Shown here: in pieces, positions 1-5,505 of the stretch
How the letters are laid out: each line of letters starts with the position of its first letter
How positions within the stretch are numbered: the stretch's first letter is position 1
Assembly: GCA_903869975.1 (NCBI GenBank)
Contig: CAIQBF010000048.1
Coordinates: forward strand, 1-5,689
Source: an uncultured bacterium
Lineage (GTDB): Bacteria; Patescibacteriota; Minisyncoccia; Phycocordibacterales; UBA9973
Length of the DNA stretch: 5,689 bases
Direction of reading: 5' to 3'
Position numbers and translations under genes: made by a program
The notes under the pieces: generated by a model
What the model was told of the DNA's origin: nothing
The model's database searches: none
What the model saw: only the letters and a program-made list of their open reading frames with translations

Positions 1-1457
1 CCACCTGACACAGCAACAAGATTCTTGCCCACATTTGAAGACGCAACTGATGTCCACTCACGCGAACCTGCGCCCGGGCGCGAGGTCCAAGTCAAACCGC
101 TGTCACTTGAAGTATAAATAAGCCCCGCACCAAGATCATTATTGGTTGTAGCAACAAGGCGTGTTCCATCAGCACTTGAAGCGACCGAAGACCAGTGCAT
201 CGGTGCAGAAAGGATGCCCGCCGTATTTTCGCGCCAAGTCACGCCAAAATCTGTAGAAAGCCAAACAGAACCAGGATTCTCAACAGCAATGAGCTTTCTT
301 CCGTCAGAAGAAGACGCGACTGCTCGCCACATCCGAGGACCCATCATGCAACGCGCAGTCCATGGATTGACCGGCTTAGGGTCTAAAGTAATAGAAACGT
401 CTCCAGGGTTCGAATCAGACCCAGAACCTGAATTACTCAGTCCTGTACGAAGATCGCCAATCCAAAGGGATCCGCTACGTCCGCCAGTAACCGTCGAACC
501 TCCAGCGAGAACCGTGATTCCATCACCAGATAAAGCGACTGCCTTGCCGCTTACGGGATCAGAGATCGGATAAAGCGCCCATGTCATACCATCGCCGTCT
601 ACTGAAACGTACACAGGGTCTCCTGCATATGAAGTAGTAAGTGCAACTTTTGATCCAGTACTGTCAGTAGCGAGCCCGTTCCACGAGCGAACTCCCGCTC
701 GATCGCGCACTACCCATGTGACGCCTCCGTCTCGAGACATCATGAGTGAGGAGCCTCCAATATCAGAAAGTATTCCCCACAAACGTGATCCGTCGTTTGA
801 AACAACGATCTTGTACCAATTCTGCGTTGTACGCGGAATCTGAGACCAAAGAACTCCTCCGTCCGTAGACATATAGATATCCCCGACGCTCATTGCAGCA
901 AACAGTTTCATGCCGTTTCCTGAAACCGCAACGCTCTTCCACGTCCATGCTCCAGTGAGCATGTTCGGATTTGTCATTCTCCATGTTGTACCGCTATCGC
1001 GAGATACAGCAACAAAATGATCTCCTGTGGAACCCGAGGAAGCTACGATAGTAGAGCCGTCAGCCGAATATGCAAGACTGGTCCATGTGTGGTCACCCGC
1101 GAGAGTCGCGCGAGTCCAAGTCGCACCGCTGTCGGTCGAAGTATAAATGTAGCCAGCCCATGATGCAGCCGCAAGGCGTGTTCCGTCAGCCGATGCAGCA
1201 ACGAGATACAAACGGTCAGAAACCGTTATAGGTGCCCATGTGACTCCTCTGTTCGTTGAGCGGTACAGCGAGCCACTGAGATCTACTGCAGCAAGAATAG
1301 TTCCGTCAGCCGATGCGGCAACAGAACTCCAGGCATGCACCCCAGCTGCAGGCAACGCGGCCCAAGTAGCAGCAGAAGCGTTCCGCGGCATACTGAAACC
1401 TCCTGCGAGTATTGAAAACGCGAACACAAACGCGAACACTTTTTTCAGACTGATCAT
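1..1457 (-). CDS. Secreted Asp-box (BNR-like) beta-propeller repeat protein, 3' end beyond the window
   Basis: The frame is open from ATG at 1457 to the left edge: 485 residues with no stop, so the C-terminus is missing. Residues 1-29 form a signal peptide: Lys5-Lys6, a hydrophobic Phe/Ala/Val core, and an Ala-Ser-Ala cleavage site before Ala30. The rest is made of units of about 40-50 residues with the pattern W-x-S-V-A-x-S-x-D-G-x-x-L-A, then an Asp box (S-x-D-x-G-x-T-W). Asp boxes lie at about 67-74, 107-114, 152-159, 197-204, 241-248, 285-293, 401-408 and 450-457. A Gly/Ser/Pro-rich linker at about 340-366 splits the array, suggesting two propellers or a propeller plus a second domain. 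An in-frame TAA lies 24 nt upstream of the ATG, so no better start exists; the nearby purine run AGAAAG is a weak ribosome site. Asp-box propellers occur in sialidases, sortilins and Ycf48-like proteins, but I see no enzyme-specific residues. It is probably extracytoplasmic; its function is unknown. Confidence 0.88.
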   Translation of the reverse strand, partial: MISLKKVFAFVFAFSILAGGFSMPRNASAATWAALPAAGVHAWSSVAASADGTILAAVDLSGSLYRSTNRGVTWAPITVSDRLYLVAASADGTRLAAASWAGYIYTSTDSGATWTRATLAGDHTWTSLAYSADGSTIVASSGSTGDHFVAVSRDSGTTWRMTNPNMLTGAWTWKSVAVSGNGMKLFAAMSVGDIYMSTDGGVLWSQIPRTTQNWYKIVVSNDGSRLWGILSDIGGSSLMMSRDGGVTWVVRDRAGVRSWNGLATDSTGSKVALTTSYAGDPVYVSVDGDGMTWALYPISDPVSGKAVALSGDGITVLAGGSTVTGGRSGSLWIGDLRTGLSNSGSGSDSNPGDVSITLDPKPVNPWTARCMMGPRMWRAVASSSDGRKLIAVENPGSVWLSTDFGVTWRENTAGILSAPMHWSSVASSADGTRLVATTNNDLGAGLIYTSSDSGLTWTSRPGAGSREWTSVASSNVGKNLVAVSG

Positions 1458-1498
1458 AAGCGTACTTTCTATTGATAATTAATAACAATGCTCCTCTT

Positions 1499-1527
1499 AT
1501 TGTCCTGCAACGAGACAGCAATGTCAA
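1499..1527 (-). promoter_or_regulatory. Sigma70-type promoter for the Asp-box gene
   Basis: On the minus strand a perfect TTGACA (1522-1527) is followed after exactly 17 bp by GACAAT (1499-1504), which matches four of six -10 positions. Transcription would start near 1492 and give a leader of about 35 nt before the ATG at 1457. The leader begins with a GAGGAG run that is too far from the ATG to be its ribosome site. The promoter lies just after the stop of the upstream MBL gene, so the Asp-box gene could be expressed independently. It rests on consensus matching only. Confidence 0.5.
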
Positions 1528-1533
1528 CGAACT

Positions 1534-2409
1534 TTATTTCTGTTGAATAAATCTAGTTCCGTCAGAAGTAAAAACAATAGTACCCAGCATATCTGTACGA
1601 AGTATTTCTGCACCGTGGCGTGTAAGGGTGTCGATCGTAGACTGTTTAGGCAGGCGATAACTATTATGGAGCCCTACCGAAATAACCGCCCATTTTGGTG
1701 CCACTGCAGCAACAAACGCCTCACTTGAGCTTGTATCTGAACCATGATGTGCAACTTTTAGAATGTCGCTTGCAAGAGCAGCCTGAGTATTGCCCGACAC
1801 GACAAACGCCTCTGTTTTCTTGGTTCCGTCCCCCGTAAACATGATTTTTGTTGACCCGTAGGTAAGAACACCCTCGATCGAGCCGTCATTGGTTGTGGCG
1901 CCGGAAACATCGCGATCAGGAAAAAGAACAGTAAACCTGGCACCCGCCCCTGGGTCGAGATCGATGGTCATCCCTCTCCTGGCCAGAATCTCAGGAATAC
2001 CCTTGTCATATATACCTTTTTGCAATTCCGCATGGAGAGATGTGCCTGTCATCGTGCCTGGTTCAATAACCGCACCAACATCATATGATTTGAGAAGGTC
2101 GACAAAGCCAGCGTAGTGATCGGCGTCAGGATTAGTAACCATAATGACGTTGATAGACCGATCCCCAAAAGGCATCACCTCTGAAAGAGGCCCCATAAGT
2201 GTCCCCGCCGGACCGCCATCGATCACCATCTGTGTACCATTTGGCGCTTCTATATATATGGCATCTCCCTGCCCCACATCGAGAAAGGCTACTTTGAGTA
2301 CGCCGTGGGAACTGGCGGCCAGCGGCGCGTTTTGTGTTTCGGCCTGTCCGCATGAGAGCGGAATGAGAATAAGCCCAAGTACCAAGAGAATTGCTCGCAT
2401 TTGTCGCAT
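1534..2409 (-). CDS. Exported MBL-fold hydrolase, like the detached ComEC C-terminal domain
   Basis: This 291-residue protein has an N-terminal signal sequence (residues 1-19, hydrophobic from Ala6), then Cys20. The lipobox (P-L-S-C) is poor, so it may be a lipoprotein or an ordinary secreted or anchored protein. The mature part matches the MBL domain of ComEC: F-L-D-V-G-Q-G-D at 42-49, I-D-G-G at 63-66, a D-A-D-H motif at 95-98, F-T-G-D at 191-194, and H-H-G-S at 221-224. Two expected metal-site residues differ: the first His of HxxxDH is Asn93, and the usual G-H-P motif near the end reads R-L-P at 252-254. Family members hydrolyse phosphodiesters, and ComEC's domain is a proposed nuclease. 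ATG at 2400 (residue 4) is an equally possible start, and neither has a Shine-Dalgarno site. It lies 76 nt upstream of the Asp-box gene on the same strand and diverges from the dismutase. The fold is secure; activity and a role in DNA uptake are inferred. Confidence 0.88.
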   Translation of the reverse strand: MRQMRAILLVLGLILIPLSCGQAETQNAPLAASSHGVLKVAFLDVGQGDAIYIEAPNGTQMVIDGGPAGTLMGPLSEVMPFGDRSINVIMVTNPDADHYAGFVDLLKSYDVGAVIEPGTMTGTSLHAELQKGIYDKGIPEILARRGMTIDLDPGAGARFTVLFPDRDVSGATTNDGSIEGVLTYGSTKIMFTGDGTKKTEAFVVSGNTQAALASDILKVAHHGSDTSSSEAFVAAVAPKWAVISVGLHNSYRLPKQSTIDTLTRHGAEILRTDMLGTIVFTSDGTRFIQQK

Positions 2410-2415
2410 GCAAAA

Positions 2416-2423
2416 AGTATACT
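2416..2423. promoter_or_regulatory. Palindromic -10-like element in the divergent gap
   Basis: The 8-bp palindrome AGTATACT reads TATACT on both strands and sits in the 58-bp gap between the divergent MBL and dismutase genes. On the minus strand the ATG at 2409 lies 7 nt beyond the -10 end, so that transcript could be leaderless, which fits its lack of a ribosome site. On the plus strand a start near 2430 would give the dismutase a leader of about 38 nt. No convincing -35 is visible at 16-18 bp on either side, so this is tentative. Confidence 0.3.
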
Positions 2424-2467
2424 ACGGAGGTCGTAAAGAAATACTAAAGAAAACATACACAAAATCT

Positions 2468-3052
2468 ATGGACTACTTCACCGCAAAAACATTTACCCTT
2501 CCCGAACTCAAAGGAATCTCCGCAAAAAACGTCGAAGAACATTTGAAGCTGTACCAGGGATACGTAAAATTCTCGAATTACATCGTCGGGAAAATGAAAG
2601 AGCTTTCTCTCGATAGTGAAAAAAATGCATACGAGCTCGCCGAACTCCAGCGCCGCTTTGCGTTTGAGCATGACGGAATGAAGAACCACGAGATCTATTT
2701 CTCACAATTCGAAGGCGGCCCGGCTCCACTTGCCGAGGGTGGGCTGATGGATGCTATCAAAAAAGACTACGGTTCCTATGATGCGTTTCTCGCCAGACTC
2801 AAGGCAATCGCGATGACGCGCGGAATTGGCTGGATGATGCTGTACTACTGTTCCGAAACTGGACACTTGCTTACACAGTGGGTGGAAGAGCAGCATGTCG
2901 GACATCTCTATGGACCGAAGCTTATCCTCGCGCTCGATATGTGGGAGCATTCATATGTGTATGATTACCCGACGAGCGAGAAGAAAAAATATGTGGAAGC
3001 TTTTTTTGAAAATTTGAATTGGGAGAAAGTTGTAGAACGGTTTGGAAAGTAA
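2468..3052 (+). CDS. sod: Superoxide dismutase, Fe/Mn family
   Basis: This 194-residue protein has the family's usual length and converts superoxide to oxygen and hydrogen peroxide. By comparison with E. coli FeSOD the metal ligands are His25, His74, Asp157 and His161, the last two in the signature D-M-W-E-H-S-Y. The gateway Tyr is Tyr32. The second-sphere His30 of E. coli is not conserved: the segment reads K-L-Y-Q-G-Y, one residue shorter than usual. The position of FeSOD Gln69 is Gly70, while Gln142, 15 residues before Asp157, aligns with MnSOD Gln146, suggesting Mn-like or cambialistic metal use (inference). No signal peptide is seen, so it is probably cytoplasmic. The frame stays open far upstream, but those codons overlap the divergent MBL gene; the ATG at 2468 puts the conserved F-T-L-P-E-L-K at residues 9-15, as expected. 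GGAGG at 2426-2430 is too distant to act as its ribosome site. It is the only plus-strand gene here. Confidence 0.95.
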   Translation: MDYFTAKTFTLPELKGISAKNVEEHLKLYQGYVKFSNYIVGKMKELSLDSEKNAYELAELQRRFAFEHDGMKNHEIYFSQFEGGPAPLAEGGLMDAIKKDYGSYDAFLARLKAIAMTRGIGWMMLYYCSETGHLLTQWVEEQHVGHLYGPKLILALDMWEHSYVYDYPTSEKKKYVEAFFENLNWEKVVERFGK

Positions 3053-3064
3053 TTACACGTAAAA

Positions 3065-3180
3065 CACAAAAAATCCCGCACGCCTCTCTTCAGGCACAGA
3101 AAATTTCTGCTGAAATTTTCTTCCGTCCGTCGCCGTCGCTCCTCCCGAGGCCTTCATCAAGGCATGCGGGATTTTTTGTG
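3065..3180. repeat. Long inverted repeat with nested hairpins between convergent genes
   Basis: The outer arms CACAAAAAATCCCGCA (3065-3080) and its exact reverse complement (3165-3180) form a perfect 16-bp stem around an 84-nt interior. Inside is a perfect 10-bp stem with a TGCT loop (3098-3107 with 3112-3121) and smaller hairpins near each arm (GCCT/AGGC around 3082-3095, and GCCTT/AAGGC at 3150-3163). Each arm carries an A6/T6 run after a GC-rich core, so the element could terminate transcription from both strands. It separates the dismutase stop at 3052 from the comEC stop at 3157. Its layered symmetry also suits a REP- or MITE-like dispersed repeat, which one window cannot show. Confidence 0.8.
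3143..3177 (+). terminator. Rho-independent terminator for the dismutase gene
   Basis: TCCCG (3143-3147) pairs with CGGGA (3167-3171), and GCCTT (3150-3154) pairs with AAGGC (3159-3163) around a CATC loop, with a small AG/ATG internal loop. Six T residues follow directly (3172-3177). This local hairpin competes with the 16-bp long-range stem for the same right-hand arm. It lies 90 nt after the dismutase stop, and its loop covers the end of the opposing comEC gene. Confidence 0.7.
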
Positions 3181-4539
3181 CTCTGCGATTTCGTTTTCTT
3201 TTCTAATGTTGTTCCATGCGCGATACAACCACCAGAGGAGGAGCAGATACATGACTAGACATAGCCATAACGGGAACCCATGAAACGCGAGAGAAGCGTA
3301 GGGTACTTTTGCAAAATAGGCAACAAGAATGCGGACATAGCGAAGAAGGCCGTAAGTAGCAATCGAAAAAGGGTACGCCAGCATGCCAGAAAAAGATCCT
3401 ACGAGACCAGCGAGAGCGCCGAATCCCATGGCGAGTGGCACTGCTGGCAATACCATGATATTCGCAGGAAGCGCGATGAGCGAGAACGTCCCCATCTTGT
3501 ATAAGATATATGGTGTAACGCCGAGGTTGGCTCCGAGCGTCACCGACATAGCCTCACGGAGCGATATAACAAAAAGAAACTTTTCCGGCACACGCGCAAA
3601 TGCACGTGTAAGTACGGGCGTAATAAAAAGAATCCCGAGCGTCGCAAGAAATGAAAGTGCGAATGAAACATCGTACGCAAGGTATTTGGGATCCCAGAGA
3701 ATCATGAGAAACCCAGCAATAACGAGTGCTCGAAACGCGTCGTAGATACGCCCGTGGCTCCGGGCAAAGATACCGATGAGCGCCATGATCCCCGCGCGAA
3801 CCGCCGACGATTGCAGTCCGGTCATGGTGACAAAGAGCACGATACATAGAGCTCCGCTCCACGCTGCTGCGGCAATAGACAAACCGAGAATCCCAACAAA
3901 AAAATCGTGAAGGAAATTGGCCACTATCGTCACGTTGTATCCCGACAGCGCAATAATATGAATCGTACCCGTCGTTACCAAATCATTGCGGAACTGGTCG
4001 TCGATCGAACTCTTCACCCCGAGATTGATACCTGCAAGCAAATCTGCTTCGCGACCCGGAAGCACGCGACGAAAACTATCGACAATGGCATTTTTTACGG
4101 GAATAAGTTTTGCGACCATCCAGTTTCCGTGCCCGTGCGAGAGCACGGTCGCCTTCGCATTCTTGAGCTGGTAGAGAATATTGTTTTTGTATAAGTATGA
4201 AACATAATCGAACTCACTGCCTTGGTCCGTCATAAAATTCTCGGGAAGCTTGAGCGTACCACGCACTGAAACTTCATCGCCGTAAGAAATGGTAGGATTC
4301 TCGCCGGATGAAACATTGATAGCAATCTTACCCTCACCCGACACTTCCATGGTGAAACTCTGCCCGCCTGGTTTTTGCGCAGGCTCGGTATTCACAATCC
4401 CAGATACAGTAATATTCGAACCGATAGCGTCCCGAAAACGATTCTCATCTGGTTTCGAATACTCCATCCGCATACCGCCGAAGACGGCCCCCGAGAGAAA
4501 TGAGAGCACCGCCCAAAAATATACCGCGTACTTCCTCAT
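3157..4539 (-). CDS. comEC: ComEC/Rec2-family DNA uptake channel lacking the MBL domain
   Basis: This 460-residue integral membrane protein transports single-stranded DNA across the cytoplasmic membrane in natural transformation. A first membrane helix (about 5-22) is followed by an extracytoplasmic OB-fold-like region (about 40-132, DUF4131-type). The multi-helix Competence domain (about 165-440) carries H-I-I-A-L-S-G-Y-N-V at 194-203, G-L-Q-S-S-A-V-R-A-G at 241-250, D-V-S-F-A-L-S-F at 290-297 and P-A-N-I-M-V-L-P at 358-365. Full-length ComEC is usually 700-800 residues with a C-terminal MBL domain; here the protein ends soon after the last helix with a charged tail. The ATG at 4539 is preceded by GGAG with 6-nt spacing, and an in-frame TGA close upstream excludes a longer start. 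It lies 82 nt after rnhA on the same strand, probably in one operon. The final residues H-K-K-S-R-M-P are encoded by the right arm of the terminator repeat. Confidence 0.92.
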   Translation of the reverse strand: MRKYAVYFWAVLSFLSGAVFGGMRMEYSKPDENRFRDAIGSNITVSGIVNTEPAQKPGGQSFTMEVSGEGKIAINVSSGENPTISYGDEVSVRGTLKLPENFMTDQGSEFDYVSYLYKNNILYQLKNAKATVLSHGHGNWMVAKLIPVKNAIVDSFRRVLPGREADLLAGINLGVKSSIDDQFRNDLVTTGTIHIIALSGYNVTIVANFLHDFFVGILGLSIAAAAWSGALCIVLFVTMTGLQSSAVRAGIMALIGIFARSHGRIYDAFRALVIAGFLMILWDPKYLAYDVSFALSFLATLGILFITPVLTRAFARVPEKFLFVISLREAMSVTLGANLGVTPYILYKMGTFSLIALPANIMVLPAVPLAMGFGALAGLVGSFSGMLAYPFSIATYGLLRYVRILVAYFAKVPYASLAFHGFPLWLCLVMYLLLLWWLYRAWNNIRKENEIAEHKKSRMP

Positions 4540-4646
4540 GCGCCACTCCGCGCAAACGCATCAAAAATAACCCCGACGCAAAACCCGAGAACAAATAGAA
4601 ATACAATAATATCAATAATCGCTAGCCGCGAGCACTCTCCTTCCAC
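4536..4646 (-). CDS. Possible 36-residue membrane peptide upstream of comEC
   Basis: A short frame ends in TGA at 4536-4538, overlapping the comEC start as ATGA, the layout of translationally coupled genes. From a GTG at 4646 it encodes 36 residues; residues 8-28 are a continuous hydrophobic segment rich in Ile, Val, Phe and Leu, with a short tail F-D-A-F-A-R-S-G-A. The GTG lies inside the 3' end of rnhA in another frame and has no visible ribosome site, and there is no ATG nearby. It may be a real single-helix peptide, a coupling ORF for comEC, or chance. The frame itself is certain; translation is not. Confidence 0.27.
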   Translation of the reverse strand: MEGECSRLAIIDIIVFLFVLGFCVGVIFDAFARSGA

Positions 4647-5425
4647 GTTTTTGTGAGAGAAGCTTCTTCGTCCTTCGAGAAAACCTTCTGAAAACGGGCG
4701 CCACGTGTTCCTTTTACGCGTGCCTCGCATTCGGACCAGGTCGTATGCGTTTTGATTGTACCATCCACCATGGAAACGTACGAGTATGGTTTTCCACTTT
4801 TACTGCTTTTCTTTTTCGCGCTCGATTTCGCCTTCGCCGCGAGTTTCTCCTCTGTCATTCCAGAAAATACCGAGCCGCCGATAAGCTTCTCATATTCGCT
4901 AAGTCCGCCGACATACAGTATCTGGACACCCTTGAGAGCCGCATTCGTCGCAATGTCATCGGCGCGCTCATTGCCATTGTGCCCTGTGTGGCCGCTGACT
5001 TTTATCCACTCAATCTTATGCTTCTGCTTCAAACGATACGTAAGCCCAAAAAGCTCCCGCCATAAATCCTGGTTCAAAACATCATCGCCGGTCTTTGTCT
5101 TCCAACCATTCTTCTCCCAGCCGAATACCCAAAGAGTAATACCTTGTAAAAGGTATGCGGAGTCGGTATGAATTTCAATGGTTGAACCAGAGATGTCCGC
5201 ACCAACCTTCCGGCTTTCGATGAAGTGGAATGCCCCTACGGCCGCCGCAATCTCCATGCGATTGTTTGTCGTATGATCCTCCCGGCCGCCGAGCTCTGCC
5301 ACTTTAAAATCGCTAGTACTGCCCGCCAATCCAACCGGATAGATGACCACAGCTCCCCAGCCACCTGGACCTGGATTGCCGCGAGATGAGCCGTCGGTGA
5401 AGATTGTAAGAGTGTTTGGTTTCAT
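4622..5425 (-). CDS. rnhA: Ribonuclease HI with C-terminal hybrid-binding (viroplasmin-like) domain
   Basis: This 267-residue protein cleaves the RNA strand of RNA-DNA hybrids in the cytoplasm (R-loops, primers). Residues 1-168 form the RNase H fold with the full catalytic set: Asp11 in F-T-D-G-S, Glu58 in T-N-N-R-M-E, Asp88 in H-T-D-S-A, His146 in G-H-T-G-H and Asp156 in N-E-R-A-D-D. After a Lys/Ser/Ala-rich linker (about 193-212), residues 213-261 resemble the hybrid-binding domain of eukaryotic RNase H1 and caulimovirus viroplasmin: Y-x-Y-V, T-T-W-S-E-C-E-A-R-V-K-G, G-A-R-F-Q-K-V-F, then D-E-E-A. That domain is N-terminal in eukaryotic RNase H1, so the order is reversed. E. coli RNase HI has 155 residues and no such domain. 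The frame could extend to 5479, but that would run through the hairpin at 5456-5476, so the ATG at 5425 directly before the fold is preferred. No Shine-Dalgarno is seen. It probably heads an operon with comEC. Confidence 0.94.
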   Translation of the reverse strand: MKPNTLTIFTDGSSRGNPGPGGWGAVVIYPVGLAGSTSDFKVAELGGREDHTTNNRMEIAAAVGAFHFIESRKVGADISGSTIEIHTDSAYLLQGITLWVFGWEKNGWKTKTGDDVLNQDLWRELFGLTYRLKQKHKIEWIKVSGHTGHNGNERADDIATNAALKGVQILYVGGLSEYEKLIGGSVFSGMTEEKLAAKAKSSAKKKSSKSGKPYSYVSMVDGTIKTHTTWSECEARVKGTRGARFQKVFSKDEEASLTKTWKESARG

Positions 5426-5455
5426 AGAGTAATGATTGAGTTTAACATAAAAATA

Positions 5456-5476
5456 CCCCTGCATTTTATGCAGGGG
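5456..5476 (-). terminator. Rho-independent terminator after the right-edge gene
   Basis: CCCCTGCAT (5456-5464) and ATGCAGGGG (5468-5476) form a perfect 9-bp stem with a 3-nt loop. On the minus strand it is followed by TATTTTTA, while on the plus strand no T-run follows, so it acts on minus-strand transcripts. It lies about 30 nt after the stop at 5506 and about 30 nt before the rnhA start. rnhA should therefore have its own promoter in the short remaining gap or depend on read-through; no clear promoter is visible there. Confidence 0.75.
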
Positions 5477-5505
5477 CAAAAGTTATAAACTGTCTTCAAT
5501 GTTCC

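Noticed and set aside
142..573. Plus-strand open frame of 143 codons, with smaller ones near 195 and 1240
   Set aside because: They lie opposite the Asp-box gene, whose minus-strand frame has a signal peptide and regular repeats. The plus-strand translations show no motif or ribosome site.
1..1457. Calling the Asp-box protein a sialidase
   Set aside because: Asp boxes are shared by many propellers. The sialidase arginine triad and F/Y-R-I-P motif are not visible.
2144..2467. N-terminal extension of the dismutase, up to 108 codons
   Set aside because: It overlaps the divergent MBL gene, and the dismutase fold begins right after the ATG at 2468 with the family's normal length.
3157..3159. Reassigned TGA codon (Gly) as in some CPR lineages
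   Set aside because: TGA ends comEC at a sensible place and also ends the right-edge gene just before its terminator. No conserved domain contains an in-frame TGA.
4536..4646. A frameshift error splitting the comEC N-terminus
   Set aside because: ComEC already has a first helix, a ribosome site (GGAG, 6-nt spacing) and an ATG of its own. Nothing in the protein is missing at that end.
4752..5171. Plus-strand frame of 139 codons opposite rnhA
   Set aside because: It is antisense to a gene with a full set of RNase H catalytic residues and has no independent coding evidence.
5426..5479. 18-codon N-terminal extension of RNase HI
   Set aside because: It would translate through the terminator hairpin at 5456-5476, and the RNase H fold starts immediately after the ATG at 5425.
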